Assembly: GCF_900113865.1 (NCBI RefSeq)
Contig: NZ_FOQY01000037.1
Location: 20,369-84,368, forward strand
Origin: Streptosporangium canum
Lineage (GTDB): Bacteria; Actinomycetota; Actinomycetes; Streptosporangiales; Streptosporangiaceae
DNA length: 64,000 bases
Direction of reading: 5' to 3'
The position numbers and the translations under genes are program-made. Below, piece after piece: positions 8,696-17,287 of the stretch. Positions within the stretch are counted from its first letter, which is position 1; each line of letters starts with the position of its first letter. A model generated the notes under the pieces. The model was not told the DNA's origin. It was given only the letters and a program-made list of their open reading frames with translations, and made no database searches.

Positions 8696-9745
8696 TCAGT
8701 GGACCAACCGGACAACCATCTTCCCGGTGTTCGCTCCGCGGAGCATGTCGATGAACGCCCTGGGCGCGTTCTCCAGGCCGTCGACGACGGTCTCCTCGAA
8801 CGTGATCTCGCCGTCGCGGAGCCAGGCGCCCACTTCGGCGACCATGTCGGGCATGCGGTCGAAATGATCACCCACGATGAACCCGCGCAGGGTGAGCCGC
8901 TTGCCGACGGCCAGGAACAGGTTGCTCGGGCCGGGGACCGGCTCGGCGGCGTTGTAGACGGAGATCGCCCCGCACATCGCGACCCGCCCGTAGTCCTTGA
9001 ACGCCTCGAGGGCCGCCTCCAGGTGGTCGCCGCCGACGTTGTCGAAGTAGACGTCGATCCCGTCGGGAGCCACCTGGGCGAGCTGCCTGCGGACGGGGGC
9101 CGTCTTGTAGTTGAAGGCGGCGTCGAAGCCGAGCTTCCCGGTCAGGTAGGAGATCTTCTCCTGCGAGCCGGCGCTGCCCACGACCCGGGAGGCGCCCTTC
9201 AGGCGGGCGATCTGCCCGACCAGGCTGCCGACCGCGCCGGCCGCGCCGGAGACGAACACCGCGTCGCCCGCCTTGAACGCGGCGATGTCGAGCAGGCCCA
9301 CGTAGGCGGTCAGACCGGGCATGCCGAGCACACCGAGGTAGGCGGAGAGCGGCACTCCGGGGATCTCCTCGACCTTGCGGACCTGGCCGGCGCCGGCGAC
9401 GGCGTACTCCCGCCAGCCGTACCCGTGCAGGACGAAATCCCCGGCGGCGAGGCCGGGCGCGCGCGACTCGACGACCTCGCCGACCGCGCCGCCCTCAAGA
9501 GGCCTGCCGAGCTCGAAGGGCGGAGTGTAGGACTTGGTGTCGTTCATGCGTCCCCGCATGTAGGGATCGACGCTCATGTAGAGGTTGCGGATGAGGACCT
9601 GGCCTTCGGCGGGAGCGGGCGGCCCCACCTGCGCCAGTTCGAAGTTCTCCGCCGTCGGCCAGCCGGAGGGCCGCGAGGCGAGCCGGATCTCCCGCGATGC
9701 CGTACGGCCGGCGGAACCGGAGCCGTTGGATGTGTCGTTGGACAT
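8696..9745 (-). CDS. Zinc-free MDR NADP-dependent oxidoreductase (LTB4DH/CurA type)
   Basis: A 349-residue cytosolic reductase of the prostaglandin/leukotriene B4 dehydrogenase-like branch, acting on alpha,beta-unsaturated carbonyls. The signature SVDPYMRGRMNDTKSYTPPF is followed by VFVSGAAGAVGSLVGQIARL (NADP site) and YFDNVGGDHLEAAL. The C-terminal stretch GENx-like is replaced by ANTGKMVVRL, normal for this group. The start ATG at 9745 has AGGAAGG upstream. The longer frame is not supported. It is probably the first gene of a unit with the small 91-residue protein, 55 bases downstream. Confidence 0.92.
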   Translation of the reverse strand: MSNDTSNGSGSAGRTASREIRLASRPSGWPTAENFELAQVGPPAPAEGQVLIRNLYMSVDPYMRGRMNDTKSYTPPFELGRPLEGGAVGEVVESRAPGLAAGDFVLHGYGWREYAVAGAGQVRKVEEIPGVPLSAYLGVLGMPGLTAYVGLLDIAAFKAGDAVFVSGAAGAVGSLVGQIARLKGASRVVGSAGSQEKISYLTGKLGFDAAFNYKTAPVRRQLAQVAPDGIDVYFDNVGGDHLEAALEAFKDYGRVAMCGAISVYNAAEPVPGPSNLFLAVGKRLTLRGFIVGDHFDRMPDMVAEVGAWLRDGEITFEETVVDGLENAPRAFIDMLRGANTGKMVVRLVH

Positions 9746-10004
9746 GGTGAAGCCTTCCTGGGGCGGCGCACGCTCTTCCCGGAAGCCATTCCCCTCCAAC
9801 GGGGGGAGCGACGGGCCGCCCATGAAAGCTTTAACCTTTCCACCTGCTCAGAGCCACGACAGGAGGCTTTCCGCGCCACCGCCCCCCGATGCACCGCCGT
9901 CCCGGCGGCCATGATGGTCGCGAAGTATTTAGTGTCCTGATATATCCGCTTTTAACAGTGTGGATCTATCGCTCGTCCGATCTCCCATGCGAGGATGCGC
10001 AAAC

Positions 10005-10373
10005 GTGAAAATCATCATCAAGATCCTGGCTGTGGCAGCCGCCCTCTGGGTGTCCACCCAGCTCGTGGCCGGCATCACGGTGACCACCGAGACCACCGCC
10101 AAGCAGATCGGCACGCTCCTCGCGGTCGCCCTCCTGTTCGGCGTCATCAACACGGTCCTCAAGCCGATCATCAAGACCTTCGGCTGCGCCTTCTACGTGC
10201 TCACCCTCGGCCTGTTCGCCCTGGTCGTGAACGCCGGCCTGCTGCTGCTCACGAGCTGGATCGCCGCCCAGGTCCACCTGCCCTTCCACGTGGACGGCTT
10301 CTGGGCCGCGTTCTGGGGCGCGATCATCGTCGGTCTGGTGAGCTGGCTGCTCGACCTGGTGTTCGGCGACTGA
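10005..10373 (+). CDS. Phage_holin_4_2-family four-helix membrane protein
   Basis: About 122 residues with four predicted membrane helices (KIIIKILAVAAALWVSTQL, TLLAVALLFGVINTVL, CAFYVLTLGLFALVVNAG and FWGAIIVGLVSWLLDLVFG). This matches the mycobacterial/YvlD-like holin superfamily IV, a chromosomal membrane family of unknown role despite its name. The GTG at 10005 starts the typical (M)KIIIKI sequence. The ATG at 9960 is less likely. The aromatic lyase homologue begins four bases after its stop. Confidence 0.85.
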   Translation: MKIIIKILAVAAALWVSTQLVAGITVTTETTAKQIGTLLAVALLFGVINTVLKPIIKTFGCAFYVLTLGLFALVVNAGLLLLTSWIAAQVHLPFHVDGFWAAFWGAIIVGLVSWLLDLVFGD

Positions 10374-10377
10374 CCCG

Positions 10378-11850
10378 ATGACCGTTGTCCTTGACGGCGC
10401 CCATCTGACCTGCGAGCAGGTCCACCGGGCCGCACACGGCTCCGGGATCCTGCTGGGCTCCGCCGACCGCGCCGAGGCCGCCTGGCGGACGGCCCGCTCC
10501 CTCAGCGGGCCGCTGTACGGCCAGACCACCGGGGTGGGCGCCAACAAGGACGTCCCGGTTGAGGCCACCGGCCTCGACCTGCTCCGCAGCCACGCCGGCG
10601 GCGCCGGCCCCCTGATCGAAGGGCCGCGCGCCCGCGCCACCCTCGTGGTCCGCCTCAACCAGCTCCTCACCGGCGGCTCCGGCCTCAACCCCGGTCTTCT
10701 CCCCGTCCTCGCCTCCGCCGTCAACCGGGGGTTCACTCCCCCGATCCGCACCTACGGCGCCATCGGCACCGGCGACCTCACCGCGCTGGCCACCACCGCC
10801 CTCTGCCTCCTCGGCGAGATCCCCTGGACACCGCCCTCCGGGCCGGGAGACGGCCTCGCGCCCCGGTACGCGCTGGCCTCCAGCGACGCCCTTCCCTTCA
10901 TCAGCTCCGGAGCGGCGACCCTGGCGGACGCGGCGCTGGCCTGCCACCGCCTGAGGATCGCCCTCACCGCCGCGACGGCCGTCGCGGCCCACTCCTTCCG
11001 GGCGATCGACGCCTCGCTCGAACCGCTCGCCCAGGCCGTGCAGCGCAGGCCGGACCAGGCGGAGGTCGCGGCCGGGCTCCGCGCCCTGATCGGCGCCACC
11101 ACCCCGCGACGGGTCCAGGACCCCTACGGCTACCGCGCCCTCCCCCAGGTCCACGGCGCGGCCCTGGACGCCCTCGACCGCGCGGAGCGGGCCGTCACCG
11201 AGGAGCTGAACACCGCCCCGGAGAACCCGCTGATCGCCGACGGCCGGGCCTGGCACAACGGCAACTTCCACTCGGCCCGGATCGCGCTCGCCCTCGACGC
11301 CCTCAGGGCCGCCCTCGTCCAGACCGCGTCGCTGAGCGCCGCCAGGCTCGCCACCCTGACCGACCCCGCCCACACCGGACTGCTGCCCTTCCTCGCCGAG
11401 CGCCCCGGCCTGTCCGGCGTGATGATCCTCGAATACGTCGCCCACTCGGCCCTGGCCGACCTCCGCCAGCTCGCCGCCCCGGTCACCCTCGGCACCGCCG
11501 TGCTCTCCCTGGGGACCGAGGACCACGCGAGCTTCACCCCGCAGGCCGCGCGGTCCACCCTCTCCGCCCTCGACCCGCTCGAAACGATCCTGGCCTGCGA
11601 GCTGGTCGCGGCGGTCCGGGCGCTGCGCCAGCGCGGTCTCCCCTGCGACGTCGGCCTGGACCTCCGGACGGCCGACCGCCCCCTCGACGCCGACCTCGAC
11701 ACCGCACGCGGGCTGCTGCCCGGCCTGACCTGCCGGCCGCACGCCGGGGCGGGCCTCCCGGCGCCGGACGGGCCGCCCTGCCTCAGCGGGCCGCCGGCCC
11801 CTTCACTCGATGGACCGAGCCCCCAGATGGCGGCCGAGACATTGGCCTAG
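10378..11850 (+). CDS. Aromatic amino acid ammonia-lyase (HAL/PAL) homologue with altered MIO motif
   Basis: A 490-residue member of the histidine/phenylalanine ammonia-lyase superfamily. Family features are LYGQTTGVG (Tyr47, catalytic base region), QDPYGYRALPQVHG, TEELNTAPENPLI, HNGNFHSARIALALD and GTEDHASF. The Ala-Ser-Gly triad that forms the MIO electrophile is replaced by Gly130-Thr131-Gly132 (TYGAIGTGDL), and the usual KEGLALINGT segment reads SSDALPFISSGAAT. A normal ammonia-lyase reaction is therefore uncertain. It may use a Thr-derived prosthetic group, catalyse another reaction, or be inactive. The last 50 residues are Pro-rich. It starts four bases after the holin-like gene. Confidence 0.85.
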   Translation: MTVVLDGAHLTCEQVHRAAHGSGILLGSADRAEAAWRTARSLSGPLYGQTTGVGANKDVPVEATGLDLLRSHAGGAGPLIEGPRARATLVVRLNQLLTGGSGLNPGLLPVLASAVNRGFTPPIRTYGAIGTGDLTALATTALCLLGEIPWTPPSGPGDGLAPRYALASSDALPFISSGAATLADAALACHRLRIALTAATAVAAHSFRAIDASLEPLAQAVQRRPDQAEVAAGLRALIGATTPRRVQDPYGYRALPQVHGAALDALDRAERAVTEELNTAPENPLIADGRAWHNGNFHSARIALALDALRAALVQTASLSAARLATLTDPAHTGLLPFLAERPGLSGVMILEYVAHSALADLRQLAAPVTLGTAVLSLGTEDHASFTPQAARSTLSALDPLETILACELVAAVRALRQRGLPCDVGLDLRTADRPLDADLDTARGLLPGLTCRPHAGAGLPAPDGPPCLSGPPAPSLDGPSPQMAAETLA

Positions 11851-11883
11851 CTGTATTGCCCACACGGCGGGCGGGGGCTCGCG

Positions 11884-12873
11884 TCAGCCCACCGAGCCGC
11901 GTTCGCGGAGCTCGGGGGCCTGGACGATCCGGCGGCGGCGGGTGTTGCCGTCGGCGGCGGCCACCACCAGGCGGACGGCCGCGCGGACGATGCCGTCGAT
12001 GTCCCAGTCGACCGTGGTCAGCCCCGGGCTGAGCAGCCCCGACATCGGGTGGTCGTCGTAGCCCATCACGGACACGTCGGCGGGGATCCGCAGGCCCTGT
12101 TCGGCCGATGCCGCGTACACCCCGTAGGCGATCGAGTCGGCGAAGCAGAAGAACGCCCGGTGCCCGCCGGCGAGCATCCGCCGGGCGACGTCGGTGGCGG
12201 CCGCCAGCGCCTGGGGCGCGGTGACCACCTCGATGTCCAGTCCCAGCCGGGCCGTCTCGGCCAGGACGTGCACGTCGGCGGGGCGGTCGGGGGTGCTGGC
12301 CCGGGTCGGGGTGAGGACGGCGATACGCCGGTGCCCCCGGTCGCGCATGTGCTCCAGCGCCAGGGTCACGCCGGCGCGGTTGTCGAACACGACCTCTCCC
12401 GCCGTACGCGCCCCGGCCAGGGAGTCGCCGATCGAAACCACCGGCAGGCTCTCGCACAGCTCGGCCCAGAGCGGCGCCGCCGGATCCACCGGCTGCACGA
12501 TCAGGGCGTCCACCCGCTGGTCGCGGAGCTGCCGGGCCAGCGTGCGCTCCCGGGACGGGTCACCGGTGGCGTCCAGGATCAGCGCGTAGCGGTCGTTGTC
12601 CTTCAGCGCCCGGCCGATGCCGACGGCCAGGGCCTGCTGCCAGAGGTCCTCAAGGGAGCCGCAGAGCAGGCCGATCATCCCGGTACGGCCGCTGGCCAGC
12701 GCGCGGGCGATGGGGTCGGCCTCGTAGCCGAGCTCGGCGGCGACCCGGCGCACCCGTTCGATGGTCTCCTCGGACACCTGCATGCCTCGGAGGGCATACG
12801 AGACCGAGGCCGGGGAGAGGCCGGTGGCCTTCGCCACCTCGCGTATCGTCGCTCGTTTCCGGGGCTGGGGCAT
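11884..12873 (-). CDS. LacI-family transcriptional repressor
   Basis: A 329-residue repressor. The N-terminal helix-turn-helix is ATIREVAKATGLSPASVSYA with hinge LASGRTGMIGLL. A periplasmic-binding-protein-like effector domain follows (QPVDPAAPLWAEL, VVFDNRAGVTLALEHM, VSVMGYDDHPMSGL). It is divergent from the amidohydrolase/cysteine dioxygenase operon. Three tandem 13-bp operator-like repeats lie in the shared promoter region, so it probably controls itself and that operon. The effector is unknown. Confidence 0.93.
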   Translation of the reverse strand: MPQPRKRATIREVAKATGLSPASVSYALRGMQVSEETIERVRRVAAELGYEADPIARALASGRTGMIGLLCGSLEDLWQQALAVGIGRALKDNDRYALILDATGDPSRERTLARQLRDQRVDALIVQPVDPAAPLWAELCESLPVVSIGDSLAGARTAGEVVFDNRAGVTLALEHMRDRGHRRIAVLTPTRASTPDRPADVHVLAETARLGLDIEVVTAPQALAAATDVARRMLAGGHRAFFCFADSIAYGVYAASAEQGLRIPADVSVMGYDDHPMSGLLSPGLTTVDWDIDGIVRAAVRLVVAAADGNTRRRRIVQAPELRERGSVG

Positions 12874-12954
12874 CCGGCCAGCCTATGCCTCTCCCCCCTC
12901 CACGGCGCGTTCTCCGCCATATCACGGCGATTCAGGGAATTGACACACAGAAGG

Positions 12955-12993
12955 TGAAACGGTTCACTGAAACGGTTCACTGAAACGTGTCAC
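12955..12993. promoter_or_regulatory. Three tandem 13-bp LacI-type operators
   Basis: TGAAACGGTTCAC occurs at 12955-12967 and 12968-12980, and TGAAACGTGTCAC at 12981-12993, directly abutting. Each contains the dyad TGAAaCGgTTCA. A plus-strand TTGACA (12940-12945) would place a -10 within the first copy. The position between the divergent LacI gene and amidohydrolase fits repression of both. Confidence 0.7.
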
Positions 12994-13017
12994 CTGGAAA
13001 CGTAGTAAGGTCAGACC

Positions 13018-13048
13018 GGTTACCTATATTCTAGGTAGGAAATACTGC
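13018..13048. promoter_or_regulatory. Second copy of the metQ-type palindromic site
   Basis: TACCTA (13021-13026) and TAGGTA (13032-13037) form a perfect dyad across five bases. TAGGTAGGAAATACTGC (13032-13048) matches 16 of 17 bases of the site upstream of metQ. It sits 16 bases before the amidohydrolase ATG, just after the LacI operators. Confidence 0.55.
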
Positions 13049-13064
13049 GAAGAGAGGAGGGGAA

Positions 13065-13955
13065 ATGACCGTCGACGTGCACCAGCACCTGTGGACGCCC
13101 GCGCTCATCGACGCGCTCCGGTGCCGCACGGCCCCTCCGCGACTGGACGGCTGGACCCTCCACCTGTACGGCGAGCCCGCCTACGAGGTCGACCCCGGCG
13201 ACCACGACCTCACCGGCCGCCTGGCGCTGAACGAGGGGCTCGACCTGGCCCTGGTCTCACTGTCCAGCCCGCTCGGCATCGAGTCGCTGCCGCCCGAGGA
13301 CGCCTGGCCGATCATCGACGCCTACCACGAGGACGCCCTCGACCTGCCGGCCCCGTTCGGGGCCTGGGCCGCGACCTGCCTCGTCGACATCGACCCCGCC
13401 AGGCTCGCCAAGGCCCTCGACCAGGGGTTCGCCGGGCTCCAGCTGCCCGCGACGGCCGTGGGGACCGGTGCGGGCCTCGCGAGGGTCGCCCCGCTGCTCG
13501 ACGTGCTCGCCGAGCGCGACCTGCCGCTCTTCGTGCACCCCGGTCCCGCCACCGAGCCCGGAGGACCCGGCTGGTGGCCCGCCGTCGTGCCGTACGTGCA
13601 GCAGATGCACGCCTCCTGGCACGCCTTCTCCGCCTTCGGCCGTCCCCGCCACCCCGGGCTGCGGGTCTGCTTCGCGCTGCTGGCCGGGCTGGCGCCGCTC
13701 CACTCCGAGCGGCTGATCAACCGCGGTGGCGAGGGCCGGGGCCTGGTGGATCCCGACCTGTTCCTGGAGACCTCCTCCTACGGCCCGCGCGCCATCGACG
13801 CGATCGTCCGCGAGCTCGGCATCGACGTCGTGGTCAACGGATCCGACGAGCCCTACGCCAGGGCCCCCGACCCCGCGCTCGGCGACGCCGCACGGCACGC
13901 CGTCGCGGTCACCAATCCCAGCCGTCTGCTGAACCGAAAGGAGTCGCGCAAGTGA
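13065..13955 (+). CDS. Amidohydrolase_2-type metal-dependent TIM-barrel hydrolase
   Basis: A 296-residue protein of the amidohydrolase/ACMSD-like superfamily. Metal-ligand motifs are visible: VDVHQH at the N-terminus, LFVHPGP (about residue 160) and the late Asp in VVNGSDEPYA. The reaction is unknown, since the family includes hydrolases and decarboxylases. GAGGAGGGGAAATG gives a clear start. It is the first gene of an operon with a 19-codon ORF and a cysteine dioxygenase. This context, and the metQ-like operator, suggest a role with a sulfur-containing substrate, which is inference. Confidence 0.85.
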   Translation: MTVDVHQHLWTPALIDALRCRTAPPRLDGWTLHLYGEPAYEVDPGDHDLTGRLALNEGLDLALVSLSSPLGIESLPPEDAWPIIDAYHEDALDLPAPFGAWAATCLVDIDPARLAKALDQGFAGLQLPATAVGTGAGLARVAPLLDVLAERDLPLFVHPGPATEPGGPGWWPAVVPYVQQMHASWHAFSAFGRPRHPGLRVCFALLAGLAPLHSERLINRGGEGRGLVDPDLFLETSSYGPRAIDAIVRELGIDVVVNGSDEPYARAPDPALGDAARHAVAVTNPSRLLNRKESRK

Positions 13956-14011
13956 ACGTGAACCAGTCCCAGGGCCGTGGGCGCTGTGCGCCTCCAGGAG
14001 GCCGGCGATGA
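13952..14011 (+). CDS. 19-codon Cys-containing small ORF coupling amidohydrolase to cysteine dioxygenase
   Basis: GTG at 13952 overlaps the amidohydrolase stop (GTGA) and the frame runs VNVNQSQGRGRCAPPGGRR to a TGA that overlaps the next ATG (ATGA at 14008). AAAGGAG lies eight bases upstream. The downstream gene's SD (CCAGGAGG) is within its last codons, so ribosomes reading it would open or reload that site. It contains a single Cys codon. It may be a coupling or leader peptide, or simply a chance frame. Confidence 0.45.
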   Translation: MNVNQSQGRGRCAPPGGRR

Positions 14012-14520
14012 GCTACGAAGCACTGCCCGCCCGCGCCCTCGACCGGCGCGAGCTCCGCGACCTGGTCGACGAGCTGGCCGCCGACCCGTCCCGGTGGGAG
14101 GACCAGGTGGACTTCCCGGAGGAGGGGGGCCGCCACTACGCCTCCCTCTACCGGGACGCCTACGTCGACGTCTGGCTGCTGTGCTGGCGGCCGGAGGACG
14201 ACACCGGCTGGCACGACCACGACATCTCCTCCGGCGCGGTCCGGGTGGTGGCGGGGACGCTGCTGGAGTGCAACCCGCGCATCGGCGGCGAGCACGTGCA
14301 GACCGTCGTCTCGGCGGGCGAGTCGTTCTCCTTCGGTCCCGACCACATCCACCGGCTGACCGGCGCGGTGGACGGCAGCGTCTCCATCCACGCCTACTCG
14401 CCGCCGCTGTGGCGCCTGGGCCAGTACTCCATCAGCGACAGCGGCGTGATGCGCCGCACCTCGGTCAGCTACGCCGACGAGCTGCGTCCCATGGACGAGA
14501 CCGAGGTCGCCGTCGCCTAG
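14008..14520 (+). CDS. Cysteine dioxygenase-family cupin
   Basis: A 170-residue thiol dioxygenase converting cysteine (or a related thiol such as 3-mercaptopropionate) to the sulfinate with O2 and Fe(II). The iron ligands are visible as GWHDHD and DHIHRLTG. SIHAYSPPL reproduces the Ser-His-Tyr triad of mammalian cysteine dioxygenase. The start is fixed by AGGAGG seven bases before the ATG and by the ATGA overlap with the small ORF. It is the last gene of the amidohydrolase operon. The LacI operators and the sulfur-type palindrome upstream suggest dual control. Confidence 0.92.
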   Translation: MSYEALPARALDRRELRDLVDELAADPSRWEDQVDFPEEGGRHYASLYRDAYVDVWLLCWRPEDDTGWHDHDISSGAVRVVAGTLLECNPRIGGEHVQTVVSAGESFSFGPDHIHRLTGAVDGSVSIHAYSPPLWRLGQYSISDSGVMRRTSVSYADELRPMDETEVAVA

Positions 14521-14609
14521 GAGCCGTGCCGTCTCCGCTGCGCGAGCCGGACGACCTCCTCGAAGGTCGGGATCCGGGCAGTGCCGTTGGAGACGGCGCG
14601 GGCGGAGGC

Positions 14610-15824
14610 TCAGCCCTGTTCCGTGACGGTGGCGGGACGGGCCCGCTCCGCACCGGCGGCCACCGGGCGGCCGGCCAGGAATCCGGCGGCCAGTTGCAGC
14701 CCGCACGCGCCGAGCCCGGCCAGCAGCGGCAGCGTCCAGCCGCCCGAACTCTCGCGGAGCACGCCGATCAGGAAGGGGCCGAGCGCCGCCAGCACGTATC
14801 CGGCGGACTGGGCGACGGCCGACAGCGCGGTGACCGAGGCGGGGTCGGGGGCGCGCAGCGCGATGATCAGAAGGGCGAGCGCGATCGAGGCGCCCTGCCC
14901 CAGGCCGAGAACGATCATCCACAGCCAGGGGACGACGGCCGGCGCGGCCAGCACGCCGACGTATCCCACGATGGTGAGCAGGGCCGCGACCGTCACGTGC
15001 GGCACCTGCGACCGGGCCCTGCCCGCGAGGACCGGGACCGTGAGCGTGGCGGCGATCTGCGCGAGGTTGGTCAGGCCGAGCATGTAGCCCGCCTGGTCGG
15101 CGGGGAGCCCCGCGTCGCGGAGGATCGTGGGCACCCAGGCGAGCACGATGTAGAAGGTCAGCGACTGAAGGCCCATGTAGGCGGTGACGGCCCAGGTAAC
15201 CCGGCTGCCCAGCACCGCGCGGAAGGACCGGGGCGCGCCTCCCCCGGGCGCCGGGCGCCGCAGCGCCTGGGGCAGCCAGAGCACGGCCGCCGCCACGGCC
15301 GGGACGGCGGCCATCGCGGTCACCTCGCGCCAGCCGTACCCGCCGGCGCGCTCCAGCGGCACCGCCAGCCCGGACGCCACGGCGGCGCCCAGCACGAGGC
15401 CGGAGACGTACACCGAGGTGAACAGGCCGACCTGGGAGGGGAAGTGCTGCTTGACGACCGCGGGCATCACCACGTTCATGATGGCGATGGCCGTACCGGC
15501 GACGGCCGCCCCCGCGTAGAGGGCCGGGACGCTCCCGGCGGCGCGCAGCGCCACCCCGGCGGCCAGGATCAGCAGCCCGGCCAGCAGCGTGCGGTCCAGG
15601 CCGAACCGGCGGGCCAGCAGCGGGGCGAGCGGGGCCAGCACGCCCAGGCAGACCACCATCACCGTGGTGATCGCCCCGCCACCGGCCGCGCTCAGCCCGA
15701 GGTCGGCCATGATCTCGCTCAGCACCGGGGAGACCCCGGCCAGCGCGGGCCTCAGGTTGAGCGAGGCGAGCACGAACCCCGCGATCAGCAGGGCCCGCGA
15801 CAGCCTGAGTCCCCGATCAGTCAT
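14610..15824 (-). CDS. CynX/NimT-type MFS transporter
   Basis: A 404-residue 12-helix major facilitator of the cyanate/nitroimidazole transporter-like group. The N-terminus MTDRGLRLSRALLIAGFVLA and the motif SLNLRPALAGVSPVLSEI are typical. LLARRFGLDRTLLAGL is the loop 2-3 signature. I start at the ATG 15824, although the frame is open much further upstream without a plausible start. The substrate is unknown. It diverges from the pca cluster, whose promoter region it shares, so an aromatic acid is possible but unproven. Confidence 0.88.
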   Translation of the reverse strand: MTDRGLRLSRALLIAGFVLASLNLRPALAGVSPVLSEIMADLGLSAAGGGAITTVMVVCLGVLAPLAPLLARRFGLDRTLLAGLLILAAGVALRAAGSVPALYAGAAVAGTAIAIMNVVMPAVVKQHFPSQVGLFTSVYVSGLVLGAAVASGLAVPLERAGGYGWREVTAMAAVPAVAAAVLWLPQALRRPAPGGGAPRSFRAVLGSRVTWAVTAYMGLQSLTFYIVLAWVPTILRDAGLPADQAGYMLGLTNLAQIAATLTVPVLAGRARSQVPHVTVAALLTIVGYVGVLAAPAVVPWLWMIVLGLGQGASIALALLIIALRAPDPASVTALSAVAQSAGYVLAALGPFLIGVLRESSGGWTLPLLAGLGACGLQLAAGFLAGRPVAAGAERARPATVTEQG

Positions 15825-15926
15825 CGCCCCACTTTCCCACAGAACCGGCATTGACCTTCCCCGGCGAGGGTCACTAAGTTCGCAGGAAGAACGTTTGTCC
15901 GCATGGCGAACACACGAGGGGGCGCG

Positions 15927-16047
15927 ATGGCCACGGTCACCTCGCCCGCCGACGCGGTGGCGGATCTCGTGCACGACGTCGCCGTCGTGCACGCGCAGCG
16001 CGCCGGCCGGCGGGACGCCGGCACCCGTCGACCAGGAGCTCAAGATC

Positions 16048-16052
<5 letters not shown>
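15927..16052 (+). pseudogene. pcaI: Internally deleted remnant of pcaI (3-oxoadipate CoA-transferase subunit A)
   Basis: A 41-codon ORF with a good SD (GAGGGGG) starts MATVTSPADAVADLVHD, like the N-terminus of actinobacterial PcaI. It then jumps to VAVVHAQRAGR, which resembles the DVTVIHAQRADR segment far inside the same protein. It ends after 13 unrelated residues, overlapping the pcaF start. The catalytic Glu region and the whole of pcaJ are absent. I infer an in-frame deletion that removed most of pcaIJ. The match is from memory of the family and has not been aligned. Confidence 0.55.
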
Positions 16053-17223
<1,171 letters not shown>

Positions 17224-17287
17224 CGTTCGCCGCACCCCTCGCCCAGCTACATGACACTCTGTCGACATCATGAAACTGGAGGTGACC

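Noticed and set aside
10005..10373. A phage holin from a prophage
   Set aside because: The family is a widespread chromosomal membrane protein and no phage genes are nearby.
10324..11742. A 472-codon minus-strand frame opposite the ammonia-lyase homologue
   Set aside because: Gly/Glu-rich antisense shadow typical of high-GC DNA.
14521..14609. A rhodanese gene after cysteine dioxygenase
   Set aside because: Such a neighbour is common in actinobacteria, but this 89-base gap has no matching sequence.
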